From Chloroflexota bacterium (GTDB taxonomy: Bacteria > Chloroflexota > Anaerolineae > Promineifilales > Promineifilaceae), in assembly GCA_008501785.1 (NCBI GenBank), contig QQUD01001062.1:1-9387 (forward strand): 9,387 nt of DNA. Direction: 5' to 3'. Within the stretch, counting starts at the first letter, position 1. Every line of letters starts with the position of its first letter. The translations under genes and the position numbers were made by a program. This document shows, in pieces, positions 1 through 6,788 of this stretch. Under the pieces are notes generated by a model. It was not told the DNA's origin, did not search any database, and saw only the letters and a program-made list of their open reading frames with translations.

Positions 1-2
1 TG

Positions 3-824
3 TTGAGTGTTCACTTATCGCCTGTGTTGTCTGATCAACAGTATTACGGCACTGTTTCAATTTTCCGTGACATTACGAAGGAAGTGGAAGTTGATAAACT
101 AAAGAGCGAATTTGTTTCTACGGTCTCTCATGAGTTGCGCACACCGATGACTTCTATCAAAGGGTATGCTGATTTAATGCTGATGGGAGCCGCTGGAGAA
201 ATGGCAGAGGGTCAGGTTCGTTACTTAAGCGTCATTAAGAACAATGCGGATCGTTTGCATATGCTGGTAAATGACTTGCTGAATATTTCGCGCATAGAGA
301 CGGGCAAAACGACGCTTGATTTACGGCCGTTAGACATCGCACTTGTCATCGATCAAATTGTAGAAGGACATTTTAACGGCCGTATTCAGCACGAAGACAA
401 ACATCTATCAATCGAAATCGACCTAGATGAATCGCTGCCATTGGTGAACGCTGACCAGGCTCGCGTTACCCAAATTCTTACAAATCTGATTGATAATGCA
501 TTTAATTACACACCAGATTATGGTGAGATTCGTCTATCTGCTACTTCAACAACAAGCTATGTCTTTATCACAGTCGAAGATACAGGCATTGGCATTGCAC
601 CAGAAAATATTTCGAAAATATTTGATCGTTTTTATCGAGCAGAAGATGAAAATGTACAACAAATACCTGGAACTGGTCTCGGATTAGCTATTGTGCAAAG
701 TCTAATTGAAATGCATGGTGGTGACTTAATTGTAGAGAGCAAACTCGGGTCCGGAAGTAAATTTACATTCAATCTACCTGTTGTTGTTGAGGATGGTGAT
801 CCCACCTCAATTGCACTTTCTTAA
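3..824 (+). CDS. PAS-containing sensor histidine kinase, 3' part (5' end outside window)
   Basis: This is the C-terminal 273 codons of a two-component sensor kinase that autophosphorylates on His and passes the phosphate to a response regulator. Counting from base 3, residues 1-30 look like the end of a PAS domain (GTVSIFRDIT, then the linker into the DKLKSEF helix). The HisKA H-box is SHELRTPMTSIKGY with phosphoacceptor His43. The HATPase domain has N-box NLIDNA (161-166), G1 box DTGIGI (193-198), F-box IFDRFY (206-211) and G2 box GTGLGL (223-228), so the catalytic core is complete. The frame is open to the window edge; the TTG at base 3 is not a convincing start and the true N terminus lies upstream. 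Membrane segments or sensor domains cannot be seen. The likely partner is the receiver gene 29 nt downstream. The kinase class resembles PhoR/VicK-type HisKA kinases. The sensed signal is unknown. Confidence 0.93.
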   Translation: MSVHLSPVLSDQQYYGTVSIFRDITKEVEVDKLKSEFVSTVSHELRTPMTSIKGYADLMLMGAAGEMAEGQVRYLSVIKNNADRLHMLVNDLLNISRIETGKTTLDLRPLDIALVIDQIVEGHFNGRIQHEDKHLSIEIDLDESLPLVNADQARVTQILTNLIDNAFNYTPDYGEIRLSATSTTSYVFITVEDTGIGIAPENISKIFDRFYRAEDENVQQIPGTGLGLAIVQSLIEMHGGDLIVESKLGSGSKFTFNLPVVVEDGDPTSIALS

Positions 825-853
825 AGTCTTTTCGTAGATAAAAGAGAAACGCT

Positions 854-1231
854 ATGACTAAAATTTTAATTGCTGAAGACGACAAAGATATCCGTGATCT
901 TATCGTTTTAACGCTTGAATTTAATGGGTTCGACGTCGTTCCTGTGGAGGACGGAAAAGCCGCCGTCGAAAAAGCACAACAAGAAACATTCGACATCATT
1001 CTGATGGATGTACGGATGCCGCGTATGACTGGATATGAAGCATGTCGTCGGCTTAAGGAAAATGAAAGTACTCAGTCAATTCCTATCATTTTCTTATCTG
1101 CAAAAGGACAAGAAACTGAAATTCAAACAGGCCTTGAAGCTGGCGCATCCGATTATGTTTTAAAACCTTTCTCCCCTGATGCACTTATTCAGAAAATCAA
1201 AGGGGTTTTAGCAAGAGAATCTGCTAACTAG
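854..1231 (+). CDS. Single-domain response regulator (CheY-like receiver)
   Basis: This 125-residue protein is a complete receiver domain with no output domain. Visible active-site residues are the acidic pair Asp9/Asp10 (AEDD), phosphoacceptor Asp52 (ILMDVRMP), switch residue Ser82 (FLSAKG), Tyr101 and Lys104 (YVLKPF). The protein ends about 20 residues after the KPF motif, so nothing is fused to it. It starts 29 nt after the kinase stop, with a weak purine-rich AAGAGA at 843-848 as ribosome site. It is the probable phosphotransfer partner of the kinase upstream. With no DNA-binding or enzymatic domain it must act by protein contact or as a relay intermediate. The partner cannot be told from sequence. 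Confidence 0.93.
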   Translation: MTKILIAEDDKDIRDLIVLTLEFNGFDVVPVEDGKAAVEKAQQETFDIILMDVRMPRMTGYEACRRLKENESTQSIPIIFLSAKGQETEIQTGLEAGASDYVLKPFSPDALIQKIKGVLARESAN

Positions 1232-1251
1232 GAAATTTTTGAGCTTTTAGT

Positions 1252-2040
1252 ATGAGCATTGCAACGGTTGACAATCACCTAGTCCATTATGAGGTCCTAG
1301 GACGAGGCCAACCCATTCTATTTATACATGGATGGCTCGGTTCGTGGCGTTATTGGTGGTCATCGATGCAGGGACTTTCGGCCCAGCATCGCTCTTTTGC
1401 CATTGATTTATGGGGGTTTGGTGAATCTAGCAACCTAAAATCAGCTTATTCGTTATCTTCATATATCGATATGCTCAGTGCCTTTACAGATCATATGGGG
1501 ATGATGCGACCGTTAACATTAGTTGGTCATGGATTAGGTGCCATCACTGCCCTAAAATTTGCCGCAAAACATCCAAAGCAAGTTGAAAAAGTAGTGGCCG
1601 TCTCGTTACCTATTCAAGGAACGGCCGTTAATGAACGTCTGATTGATATGAAACCAGATGAATTCACGGCAAAGATTCTTGGAAAAAACGAATTGTTTTC
1701 GGAAGTCGAAAGCGAATTGCGTAAAATTGATGAAGATGCCGTTTCAAAATTAGCAGAAGAGGTTCGTGGCAATAATTTTGCAAATGATCTAGCAAACTGC
1801 GCCTGTCCGGTCTTGATTGTATATGGTCACAATGATTCAGTTGTCAAACCACCTTCGACCAACAATCACACGCAGGCATCTGCCGGAAACCGCTATTTCG
1901 TTGGGCTGGATACTTGTGGACATTTCCCCATGTTAGAGGCAAATGTGCAATTTACCCGGCTGGTAAAAGAGTTTATTCACGCCGATGAAAACGTAACCGA
2001 GTTAGCTGTAAAAGAATATTGGCAGCGACGGGTTCGATAA
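1252..2040 (+). CDS. Alpha/beta-hydrolase-fold protein lacking the nucleophile Ser (Gly in elbow)
   Basis: This is a 262-residue alpha/beta-hydrolase-fold protein of normal family length. Seen: the oxyanion-side motif FIHGWLGS (residues 24-31), strand-4-type DLWGFGES (52-59), and the nucleophile-elbow position as VGHGLGA (91-97) where the family normally has GHSLG. The codon for residue 94 is GGA at 1531-1533. The other two triad members appear intact: Asp195 in VYGHND and His224 in CGHFPM. A cap region lies around residues 120-180. Without Ser, ordinary esterase or lipase chemistry is not expected. The protein may be a non-catalytic binding protein, as known for some Ser-less family members, or use another mechanism. 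It follows the regulator by 20 nt and precedes a strong terminator, so it is probably the last gene of the kinase-regulator operon. No signal peptide is visible, so it is predicted cytoplasmic. Confidence 0.85.
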   Translation: MSIATVDNHLVHYEVLGRGQPILFIHGWLGSWRYWWSSMQGLSAQHRSFAIDLWGFGESSNLKSAYSLSSYIDMLSAFTDHMGMMRPLTLVGHGLGAITALKFAAKHPKQVEKVVAVSLPIQGTAVNERLIDMKPDEFTAKILGKNELFSEVESELRKIDEDAVSKLAEEVRGNNFANDLANCACPVLIVYGHNDSVVKPPSTNNHTQASAGNRYFVGLDTCGHFPMLEANVQFTRLVKEFIHADENVTELAVKEYWQRRVR

Positions 2041-2063
2041 TTTTAGCAACAGTTGTTTATGTG

Positions 2064-2097
2064 AAAAGACAGCTATTGGCTGTCTTTTTTGTTTTTT
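2064..2097 (+). terminator. Intrinsic terminator of the kinase-regulator-hydrolase operon
   Basis: A perfect 10-bp stem is formed by AAAAGACAGC (2064-2073) and GCTGTCTTTT (2079-2088) around the loop TATTG. It runs into TTTTTTGTTTTTT. It lies 23 nt after the hydrolase stop. The T-tract ends only 4 nt before the ATG of the next gene. Confidence 0.9.
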
Positions 2098-2101
2098 GCG
2101 A

Positions 2102-3304
2102 ATGAATTCAAGAATATTTATTATAGAAATGTTCATCTTTTTGTTTACGGCCGTTTTTCTCACAAACTGCCAATCCCCACCAGCCCCCCACACATCCAAC
2201 CCATCACCTACAAACCAACCAACCGCAACACAAACACCTACTGAAACACAAACTGTGCCACAAACGGCCGTTTCCACCCCAGCCCCATCACCAACAGCCA
2301 TTCCCGCCGCCACACAAATCATCCTCACACCCCCACCAACGCCTGTTCCAACCATCGAAGGGTTGATCGGACCAAATACGTTTCCTGAAAACATCAATCC
2401 ACTCACCGGAATTTCTATGGATGAAGCGTCATTGGGACGCCGCCCACTTGCCATCAAAATCTCAAACGCGCCCCCTATTGTGCGGCCACAAGCGGGACTC
2501 AATCAAGCCGATTTGGTATTTGAACATGTTGCAGAAGGTGGATTTACAAGGTTTACGGCCGTTTTCTACACCCACGACGTTGAAAGGGTCGGCTCTATTC
2601 GCAGTGCGCGCCTGATCGATCTTGAAATTCCCAAAATGTACGATGCTGCCTTTGCCTACTCAGGCTCTGCTGGTCCAGTACGCTTGCGTTTGCAAGACAG
2701 CGAGTTTTATGACCGCATCATCTCACCAGACTTCGCGCATGGTGGATTTGAACGCATTGAAATAGAAGGCGTTGCTCCCACACACACCTTATTCACCAAC
2801 ACTTACAACTTGCGCCACATTTTGGGACTACGCGAACAAGATGTTGCACCTAATTTTGCTAACTACATGACGTTTCGGGATTCCCCGATCACGCAAGGAG
2901 AACCAGCTACGCGCATTGAGCTTTGGTACGGTGCGACGAATGCGACTTGGTTTTATGGGAACGGCCGTTACCTCCGCTGGACCGACGGCGAAACACATCT
3001 CGATGCCAACACCAGCACACAACTCAGCTTCAAAAACATCGTCGTCGTTGCCGCTAACCACGTCGATACCGACATCTTCGAAGACACCAACAACAATCCT
3101 TCTATCGAAATCCAAATTTGGGGAACCGGCCCCGTCTCCATTTTTCGGGACGGACAGCGCTTCAATGGCTCCTGGAAACGCGATCACCCAAACCACATGC
3201 TCACCTTCTACGATTCCATTGGGAACCCGCTCCCACTCTCCCCCGGCAATACATTTTTTCAAATAGTCCCTTTGGGATTTGACCAACTGAACGTAACCCC
3301 GTAA
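2102..3304 (+). CDS. YerB-type DUF3048 lipoprotein
   Basis: This is a 400-residue predicted lipoprotein with the two-part DUF3048 (YerB) fold. Residues 1-22 form a hydrophobic signal with one Arg (FIFLFTAVFL core), ending in LTNC with Cys23 as candidate lipidation site; Asn at -1 is unusual for a lipobox. Residues 24-85 are a low-complexity Thr/Pro/Gln/Ala-rich spacer, very poor in G on the plus strand, as expected for a tether. The DUF3048 N-terminal part spans about 96-240 (NPLTGISM, RRPLAIKISN, QADLVFEHVAEGGFTRF, VGSIRSARLID) and the C-terminal part about 270-395. Family role is not established. It would sit on the outer face of the membrane. The start is ambiguous: ATG at 2102 is chosen, TTG at 2096 would lie in the upstream T-tract, and ATG at 2129 would leave a very short signal. 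No clear Shine-Dalgarno precedes any of them. Confidence 0.85.
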   Translation: MNSRIFIIEMFIFLFTAVFLTNCQSPPAPHTSNPSPTNQPTATQTPTETQTVPQTAVSTPAPSPTAIPAATQIILTPPPTPVPTIEGLIGPNTFPENINPLTGISMDEASLGRRPLAIKISNAPPIVRPQAGLNQADLVFEHVAEGGFTRFTAVFYTHDVERVGSIRSARLIDLEIPKMYDAAFAYSGSAGPVRLRLQDSEFYDRIISPDFAHGGFERIEIEGVAPTHTLFTNTYNLRHILGLREQDVAPNFANYMTFRDSPITQGEPATRIELWYGATNATWFYGNGRYLRWTDGETHLDANTSTQLSFKNIVVVAANHVDTDIFEDTNNNPSIEIQIWGTGPVSIFRDGQRFNGSWKRDHPNHMLTFYDSIGNPLPLSPGNTFFQIVPLGFDQLNVTP

Positions 3305-3369
3305 TATGTAAACTAATCATAGCTAGACAAACTAAAGGGTTCTTCTAGCACTTAAGCTTTTATTGGCGA

Positions 3370-3383
3370 AAACCCTAGGGTTT
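3370..3383. repeat. 14-bp perfect palindrome AAACCCTAGGGTTT
   Basis: A perfect inverted repeat without a loop, located 66 nt after the lipoprotein gene and 97 nt before the M23 gene. Its right half AGGGTT also occurs at 3336-3341, so the left half AACCCT (3371-3376) could pair in two ways. No long T-run follows, so it is a poor terminator. A protein-binding site for a dimer is possible but unproven. Confidence 0.45.
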
Positions 3384-3403
3384 CTAAACAAAACCTGAAT
3401 TGT

Positions 3404-3448
3404 TGCTTTCTTTATTTCTCAGCGCTCTCCGCGTCCTCTGCGGTAAAC
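3404..3448. repeat. GCG-periodic intergenic repeat, probable dispersed element
   Basis: The stretch has a pyrimidine-rich lead (CTTTCTTTATTTCTCA) followed by a 9-bp period GCGCTCTCC / GCGTCCTCT / GCGGTAAAC. Read on the minus strand it is of the type ACCGCAGAGGACGCGGAGAG. I recognise this pattern from memory as a short element recurring between genes in several bacterial phyla. Only one copy is in this window, so dispersal cannot be shown here. It lies directly upstream of the ribosome site of the M23 gene and would be in its leader if transcription starts upstream. Confidence 0.5.
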
Positions 3449-3469
3449 AGTCAACGCTCATTCAAAGTT

Positions 3470-3475
3470 AGGAGA
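3470..3475 (+). promoter_or_regulatory. Strong Shine-Dalgarno (AGGAGA) that fixes the M23 gene start
   Basis: AGGAGA lies 5 nt before the ATG at 3481. An in-frame TAG at 3469-3471 overlaps it, so the reading frame cannot extend upstream. The N terminus, and hence the absence of a signal peptide, is therefore secure. Confidence 0.85.
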
Positions 3476-3480
3476 TATTT

Positions 3481-5862
3481 ATGAGTGACTTTAAATTTGA
3501 AGCCTGGCCAACAGAATACCGTTCCATCAATCAATATTTCGGTGCTAACCCCCAAAATTATTCTCAATTTGGTCTCCCCGGTCACGAAGGGGTAGACATT
3601 ATGGCCCCAATGGGTAGTAAAATTTTTGCCGTTGCCCCAGGTCGCATCACCCGTGTGCGGACTAATCCTGAAGGGCATAACTACGGTATTCATGTTCGAA
3701 TTGATCATATTGACGGCTACCGCACCATTTATGCTCATTTAAAACAAGCCAACGTGCGCGTTGGTCAACAAGTACAGGCTGGCGACTTGCTTGGCTTAGC
3801 CAATGACACGGGCAACAGCTTTGGCTCCCATTTACATTTAACTTTGAAAAAAAAGGATGAGTCCTATAAAAATTGGCCTTATCATATCTTTGATCCAACC
3901 CCCTTTTTGCTGCCGCTTCTGGGTTTTCAAAAACCCGCAGGCCCCTACACGGATGGCTGGGCATATACCTCAGGTATCACAATTGCTGGCGAGTTGGCTC
4001 AGGCAAACACGGGTGGCATAAATTTACGCAAAACACCAAGCGTATACGGCCGTAAAATTGACCTTGTTCCCGGCGGCACAATCATGATTCTCACCGGCAA
4101 CAAGCGTGGACAGTATACGGCCGTTAAAGTTCCATCCGCAGCCCTCAAAAACGCGCCAACACCTGAACCAGAAGCGCCAACACCACCACCAACCGACACA
4201 TCCGCTACCGTTGATGGATGGGCATTCGCCACTTATCTAAGTCTCACCGGCAGGAACGCAGTCGTTGGGCAATATGGTATCAACCTGCGAGCCAAACCAA
4301 ATCGGCAAGCCACCAACATGGGACTTGTGCGCGGTGGCAGCACATTACAAGTGATCGGCAAGCTTAGTGGCGAATATCTACCTGTGCGCGCTCGTCGTCA
4401 AGATTTTTCTGGTCCAATAAATGTGCCAGAATCTGTAACCCCCGCCGAACCGCCTCAAACAGATGAAACGGACACGATCTTAGGTTGGGCATTTAATCAA
4501 AACCTGACCATCAATGATAGACAAGTTATTTCTGGACGATTTGGCACGAATTTGCGCAGTAAGCCAAACCGCACTGGTCAAAAAATTGCACTTTTTCCCG
4601 AAAGCGCCATCGGTACAGTAGCAGGTCTAGCAGAAGGCGAATACACACCTGTGAAAGTTGCTCGCAAGCGTCTCAAAAACGTCGTTGGCAGGCTCCCATC
4701 CATTACCCAACCCAAACCATTCCCAGAAGACAAAGAACCAGAACCAACAGTTCCTATCCATGACACAACACCAGGGTGGGCATTTACAGCCGCCATCGAC
4801 ATCGACGGTGGAAATGCAGATGCAGGTCTCTACGGCATCAACTTAAGAGATGCACCCCGCCGTGATGCAAAAAATATAGGTTTCGTGCCTGCTAACCAAT
4901 CCATGCTCATCACCGGTCCGGCACAAGGTGAATACACCCCTGTGCGCGTAGACGACAATATCATAGAAAAACCATTCTCACCTAAACCAACCGATCCAGA
5001 ACCGGGCGATCAGCCAAATCCCGAGCCGATCCCGGTCGGACATGCACTCATTGGCTTACACGCCTCCGCCGATCCGACCATTACAGATGCCGAAGTCGCT
5101 GAATTCAAAGCAATGCGCCCCGGCATGATTAAGGTACTTTCATTCCACAATCCTGATGGCGTCCAAAAATTAGTAAATAATCACCCCGATGTGAGCTGGG
5201 TGGTACGGGCTTTTCTCGATTTTCGCAGTCCAAACGGCACGCGTAACATTAGCCCCAACCAATTTTTCAACGATACTATCAATGACGTACGCCGCACTAT
5301 CAACATTATCGGCAGCGGCAAAGATGTGGTGATCGAACTGCACAATGAGCCAAATTTAGTACCAGAAGGACTCAGTGGCGCTTGGAAAGATGGCGCAACG
5401 TTTGCCCAGTGGTGGCTGGAAGTACTGCGAATCTACCGGCAGGCTATGCCAGGGTCACGCTTCATTTATCCCGGCCTGTCACCTGGGTCTGAAGTGCGTG
5501 GACTCAAACAAGATCATATTCAGTTCATCGAAGCCAGCCGTGCGGCTGTTGAAGCGGCCGATGGGTTGGCAATTCACACATATTGGTCTAATGTGTATCC
5601 CATGTCCCGTGCCATTGATGTGCTAGATGATTACATCAGCCGGTTCCGTTTCAAACCAATTTGGATCACAGAGGCAAGCAACAACAAAAGTGGCACGTCT
5701 GCCAGTCGCAAAGCAACACAATATTTGCAATTTTGGCGCGACATTCAACAGCGCCCGACTGTGCGGGGCGTGACTTATTTTGTGGCATCGGCCAGTGATC
5801 CCAATTTCAAGGAAGAGGTGTGGGTAGGACGCAACATCGGTAAACGGGTTGGACGCAGGTAA
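3481..5862 (+). CDS. M23 peptidase, four SH3-like repeats and clan-A glycosidase barrel (fusion)
   Basis: This 793-residue protein has three parts. Residues about 30-125 are an M23 (LytM-like) zinc endopeptidase: by family analogy the metal ligands are His35 and Asp39 (GHEGVD) and His119, with catalytic His86 (YAHL) and His117 (SHLHL). All are present. Residues 158-490 hold four 60-residue SH3-like units separated by Pro/Glu/Thr-rich linkers, likely binding the cell wall or glycans. Residues about 520-793 resemble a clan GH-A (beta/alpha)8 glycosidase: acid/base Glu623 in LHNEPN, His699/Tyr701 in AIHTYW, and nucleophile Glu731 in WITEAS. The combination suggests a bifunctional wall or exopolysaccharide hydrolase. 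The exact substrate is not deducible. There is no signal peptide or membrane segment, so the export route is unclear. The next gene starts 14 nt downstream and is probably cotranscribed. Confidence 0.88.
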   Translation: MSDFKFEAWPTEYRSINQYFGANPQNYSQFGLPGHEGVDIMAPMGSKIFAVAPGRITRVRTNPEGHNYGIHVRIDHIDGYRTIYAHLKQANVRVGQQVQAGDLLGLANDTGNSFGSHLHLTLKKKDESYKNWPYHIFDPTPFLLPLLGFQKPAGPYTDGWAYTSGITIAGELAQANTGGINLRKTPSVYGRKIDLVPGGTIMILTGNKRGQYTAVKVPSAALKNAPTPEPEAPTPPPTDTSATVDGWAFATYLSLTGRNAVVGQYGINLRAKPNRQATNMGLVRGGSTLQVIGKLSGEYLPVRARRQDFSGPINVPESVTPAEPPQTDETDTILGWAFNQNLTINDRQVISGRFGTNLRSKPNRTGQKIALFPESAIGTVAGLAEGEYTPVKVARKRLKNVVGRLPSITQPKPFPEDKEPEPTVPIHDTTPGWAFTAAIDIDGGNADAGLYGINLRDAPRRDAKNIGFVPANQSMLITGPAQGEYTPVRVDDNIIEKPFSPKPTDPEPGDQPNPEPIPVGHALIGLHASADPTITDAEVAEFKAMRPGMIKVLSFHNPDGVQKLVNNHPDVSWVVRAFLDFRSPNGTRNISPNQFFNDTINDVRRTINIIGSGKDVVIELHNEPNLVPEGLSGAWKDGATFAQWWLEVLRIYRQAMPGSRFIYPGLSPGSEVRGLKQDHIQFIEASRAAVEAADGLAIHTYWSNVYPMSRAIDVLDDYISRFRFKPIWITEASNNKSGTSASRKATQYLQFWRDIQQRPTVRGVTYFVASASDPNFKEEVWVGRNIGKRVGRR
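3952..4950 (+). repeat. Four in-frame 60-residue SH3-like protein repeats
   Basis: Units are residues 158-217, 245-304, 334-393 and 431-490 of the M23 fusion protein. All four are exactly 60 residues with no internal gaps. Each opens with GWA(F/Y), has NLR near the middle followed by a conserved Pro two or three residues later, and ends in (G)xYxxV(K/R). Linkers of about 27, 29 and 37 residues lie between them and are Pro-rich. At DNA level they have diverged, so this is an old duplication and not a recent tandem array. Confidence 0.85.
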
Positions 5863-5867
5863 AAGGA
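5863..5867 (+). promoter_or_regulatory. Shine-Dalgarno AAGGA selecting a TTG start
   Basis: AAGGA directly follows the TAA of the M23 gene and sits 9 nt before TTG at 5877. This supports the non-ATG start of the next gene, since no ATG lies in frame near the conserved N terminus. Confidence 0.7.
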
Positions 5868-5876
5868 TTCAATCTA

Positions 5877-6737
5877 TTGAAATTGGTCACGTATGAGTGG
5901 AACGGCCGTATCACCATCGGCCTCGTCAAACAAAACAAAATCATCGACATTTCCAGCTACGCGCCAGACATGTTGAGCTTGATCGAACGTGGACTTGATG
6001 GCTTGCATGAGAAAGAGTTTGCAGATTCGTCAGAGCTTCCGTCTATTGAAGAAGTTCATTTACTGGCCCCCATCCCCACCCCGCGCCGTAATATCATGTG
6101 CTTGGGGAAAAATTATACAGAACATGCCCGTGAATCAGATGAAGCACGTGGTCTGGCTGTAAACATTCCCAAATTCCCGGTGGTTTTTAATAAGGCAACA
6201 ACGGCCGTTACCGGACCCTACGATGAGATTCCTTATGATACAGCCGTTTCCACCCAAATCGACTGGGAAGCCGAATTAGCCATCATCATTGGCCAAACTG
6301 GCAAAAACATCCCTAAAGAGCAGGCGCTTGACTACGTTTTTGGGTTCACAATCATCAATGATCTAACAGCACGCGACCTGCAGCAACAAGGCAAACAATT
6401 TTTCAAAGGCAAAAGCCTGGATGGTCATTGCCCGATGGGTCCCTGGATAGAAACGGCCGATACTTTTACCTATCTCAGTTCCCGCCAAATCACATCTCGT
6501 GTCAACGGCATCACCAAACAAGACAGCAACATTGAAAAAATGATATTTGACATTCCCACAACGATTGCCTATTTGTCGCGTGGCATGACACTCATTGCTG
6601 GTGACATTATCGCTACCGGCACCCCCAGCGGCGTCGGTTTTGCCCGCACCCCACCTGAATTCCTCAAACCCGGTGATGTGGTTGAATGTGAAGTCGAAGG
6701 GCTTGGCATCATCCGCAATCGCATCGCCAATGCATAA
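5877..6737 (+). CDS. Fumarylacetoacetate hydrolase (FAH) family protein
   Basis: This 286-residue enzyme has the N-terminal FAH-like segment (1-65) and the full FAH catalytic fold (about 70-283). Residues expected for the family are present: His83 and Glu86 in NYTEHARES (acid-base pair), metal ligands Glu131 and Glu133 in DWEAEL and Asp162 in NDLTARD, Lys179 in FKGKSLDG, and the TGTPSGVG loop (247-254). Family members act on acylpyruvates and related 2-oxo acids: hydrolysis, isomerisation of homoprotocatechuate intermediates, or oxaloacetate decarboxylation. The sequence alone does not separate these. It starts at TTG with AAGGA 9 nt upstream and follows the M23 gene by 14 nt, so the two are probably one transcript although no shared pathway is obvious. 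It is predicted cytoplasmic. Confidence 0.9.
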   Translation: MKLVTYEWNGRITIGLVKQNKIIDISSYAPDMLSLIERGLDGLHEKEFADSSELPSIEEVHLLAPIPTPRRNIMCLGKNYTEHARESDEARGLAVNIPKFPVVFNKATTAVTGPYDEIPYDTAVSTQIDWEAELAIIIGQTGKNIPKEQALDYVFGFTIINDLTARDLQQQGKQFFKGKSLDGHCPMGPWIETADTFTYLSSRQITSRVNGITKQDSNIEKMIFDIPTTIAYLSRGMTLIAGDIIATGTPSGVGFARTPPEFLKPGDVVECEVEGLGIIRNRIANA

Positions 6738-6738
6738 A

Positions 6739-6767
6739 AAAAGAGCCGGGGCACTCCCGGCTCTTTT
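6739..6767. terminator. Bidirectional intrinsic terminator between convergent genes
   Basis: A perfect 12-bp stem pairs AAAAGAGCCGGG (6739-6750) with CCCGGCTCTTTT (6756-6767) around the loop GCACT. The A-run at 6736-6742 and the TTTT at 6764-6767 give a U-tract on both strands. It therefore can end both the FAH transcript (stop at 6737) and the minus-strand ABC transcript (stop at 6789). Confidence 0.92.
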
Positions 6768-6788
6768 ATCAAACCAATTCAAAACAAT

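Noticed and set aside
2165..2345. C-rich, G-poor stretch as possible foreign DNA or a structural element
   Set aside because: It is explained by codons for Pro, Thr, Gln and Ala in a lipoprotein tether.
2002..2502. A 166-codon minus-strand frame opposite the lipoprotein gene
   Set aside because: It is the complement of the low-complexity Thr/Pro linker (hence its Gly/Val richness), runs through the terminator and has no homology I recognise.
6363..6782. A 139-codon minus-strand frame over the FAH gene
   Set aside because: It is antisense to a well-conserved catalytic domain and crosses the bidirectional terminator. It is a shadow frame.
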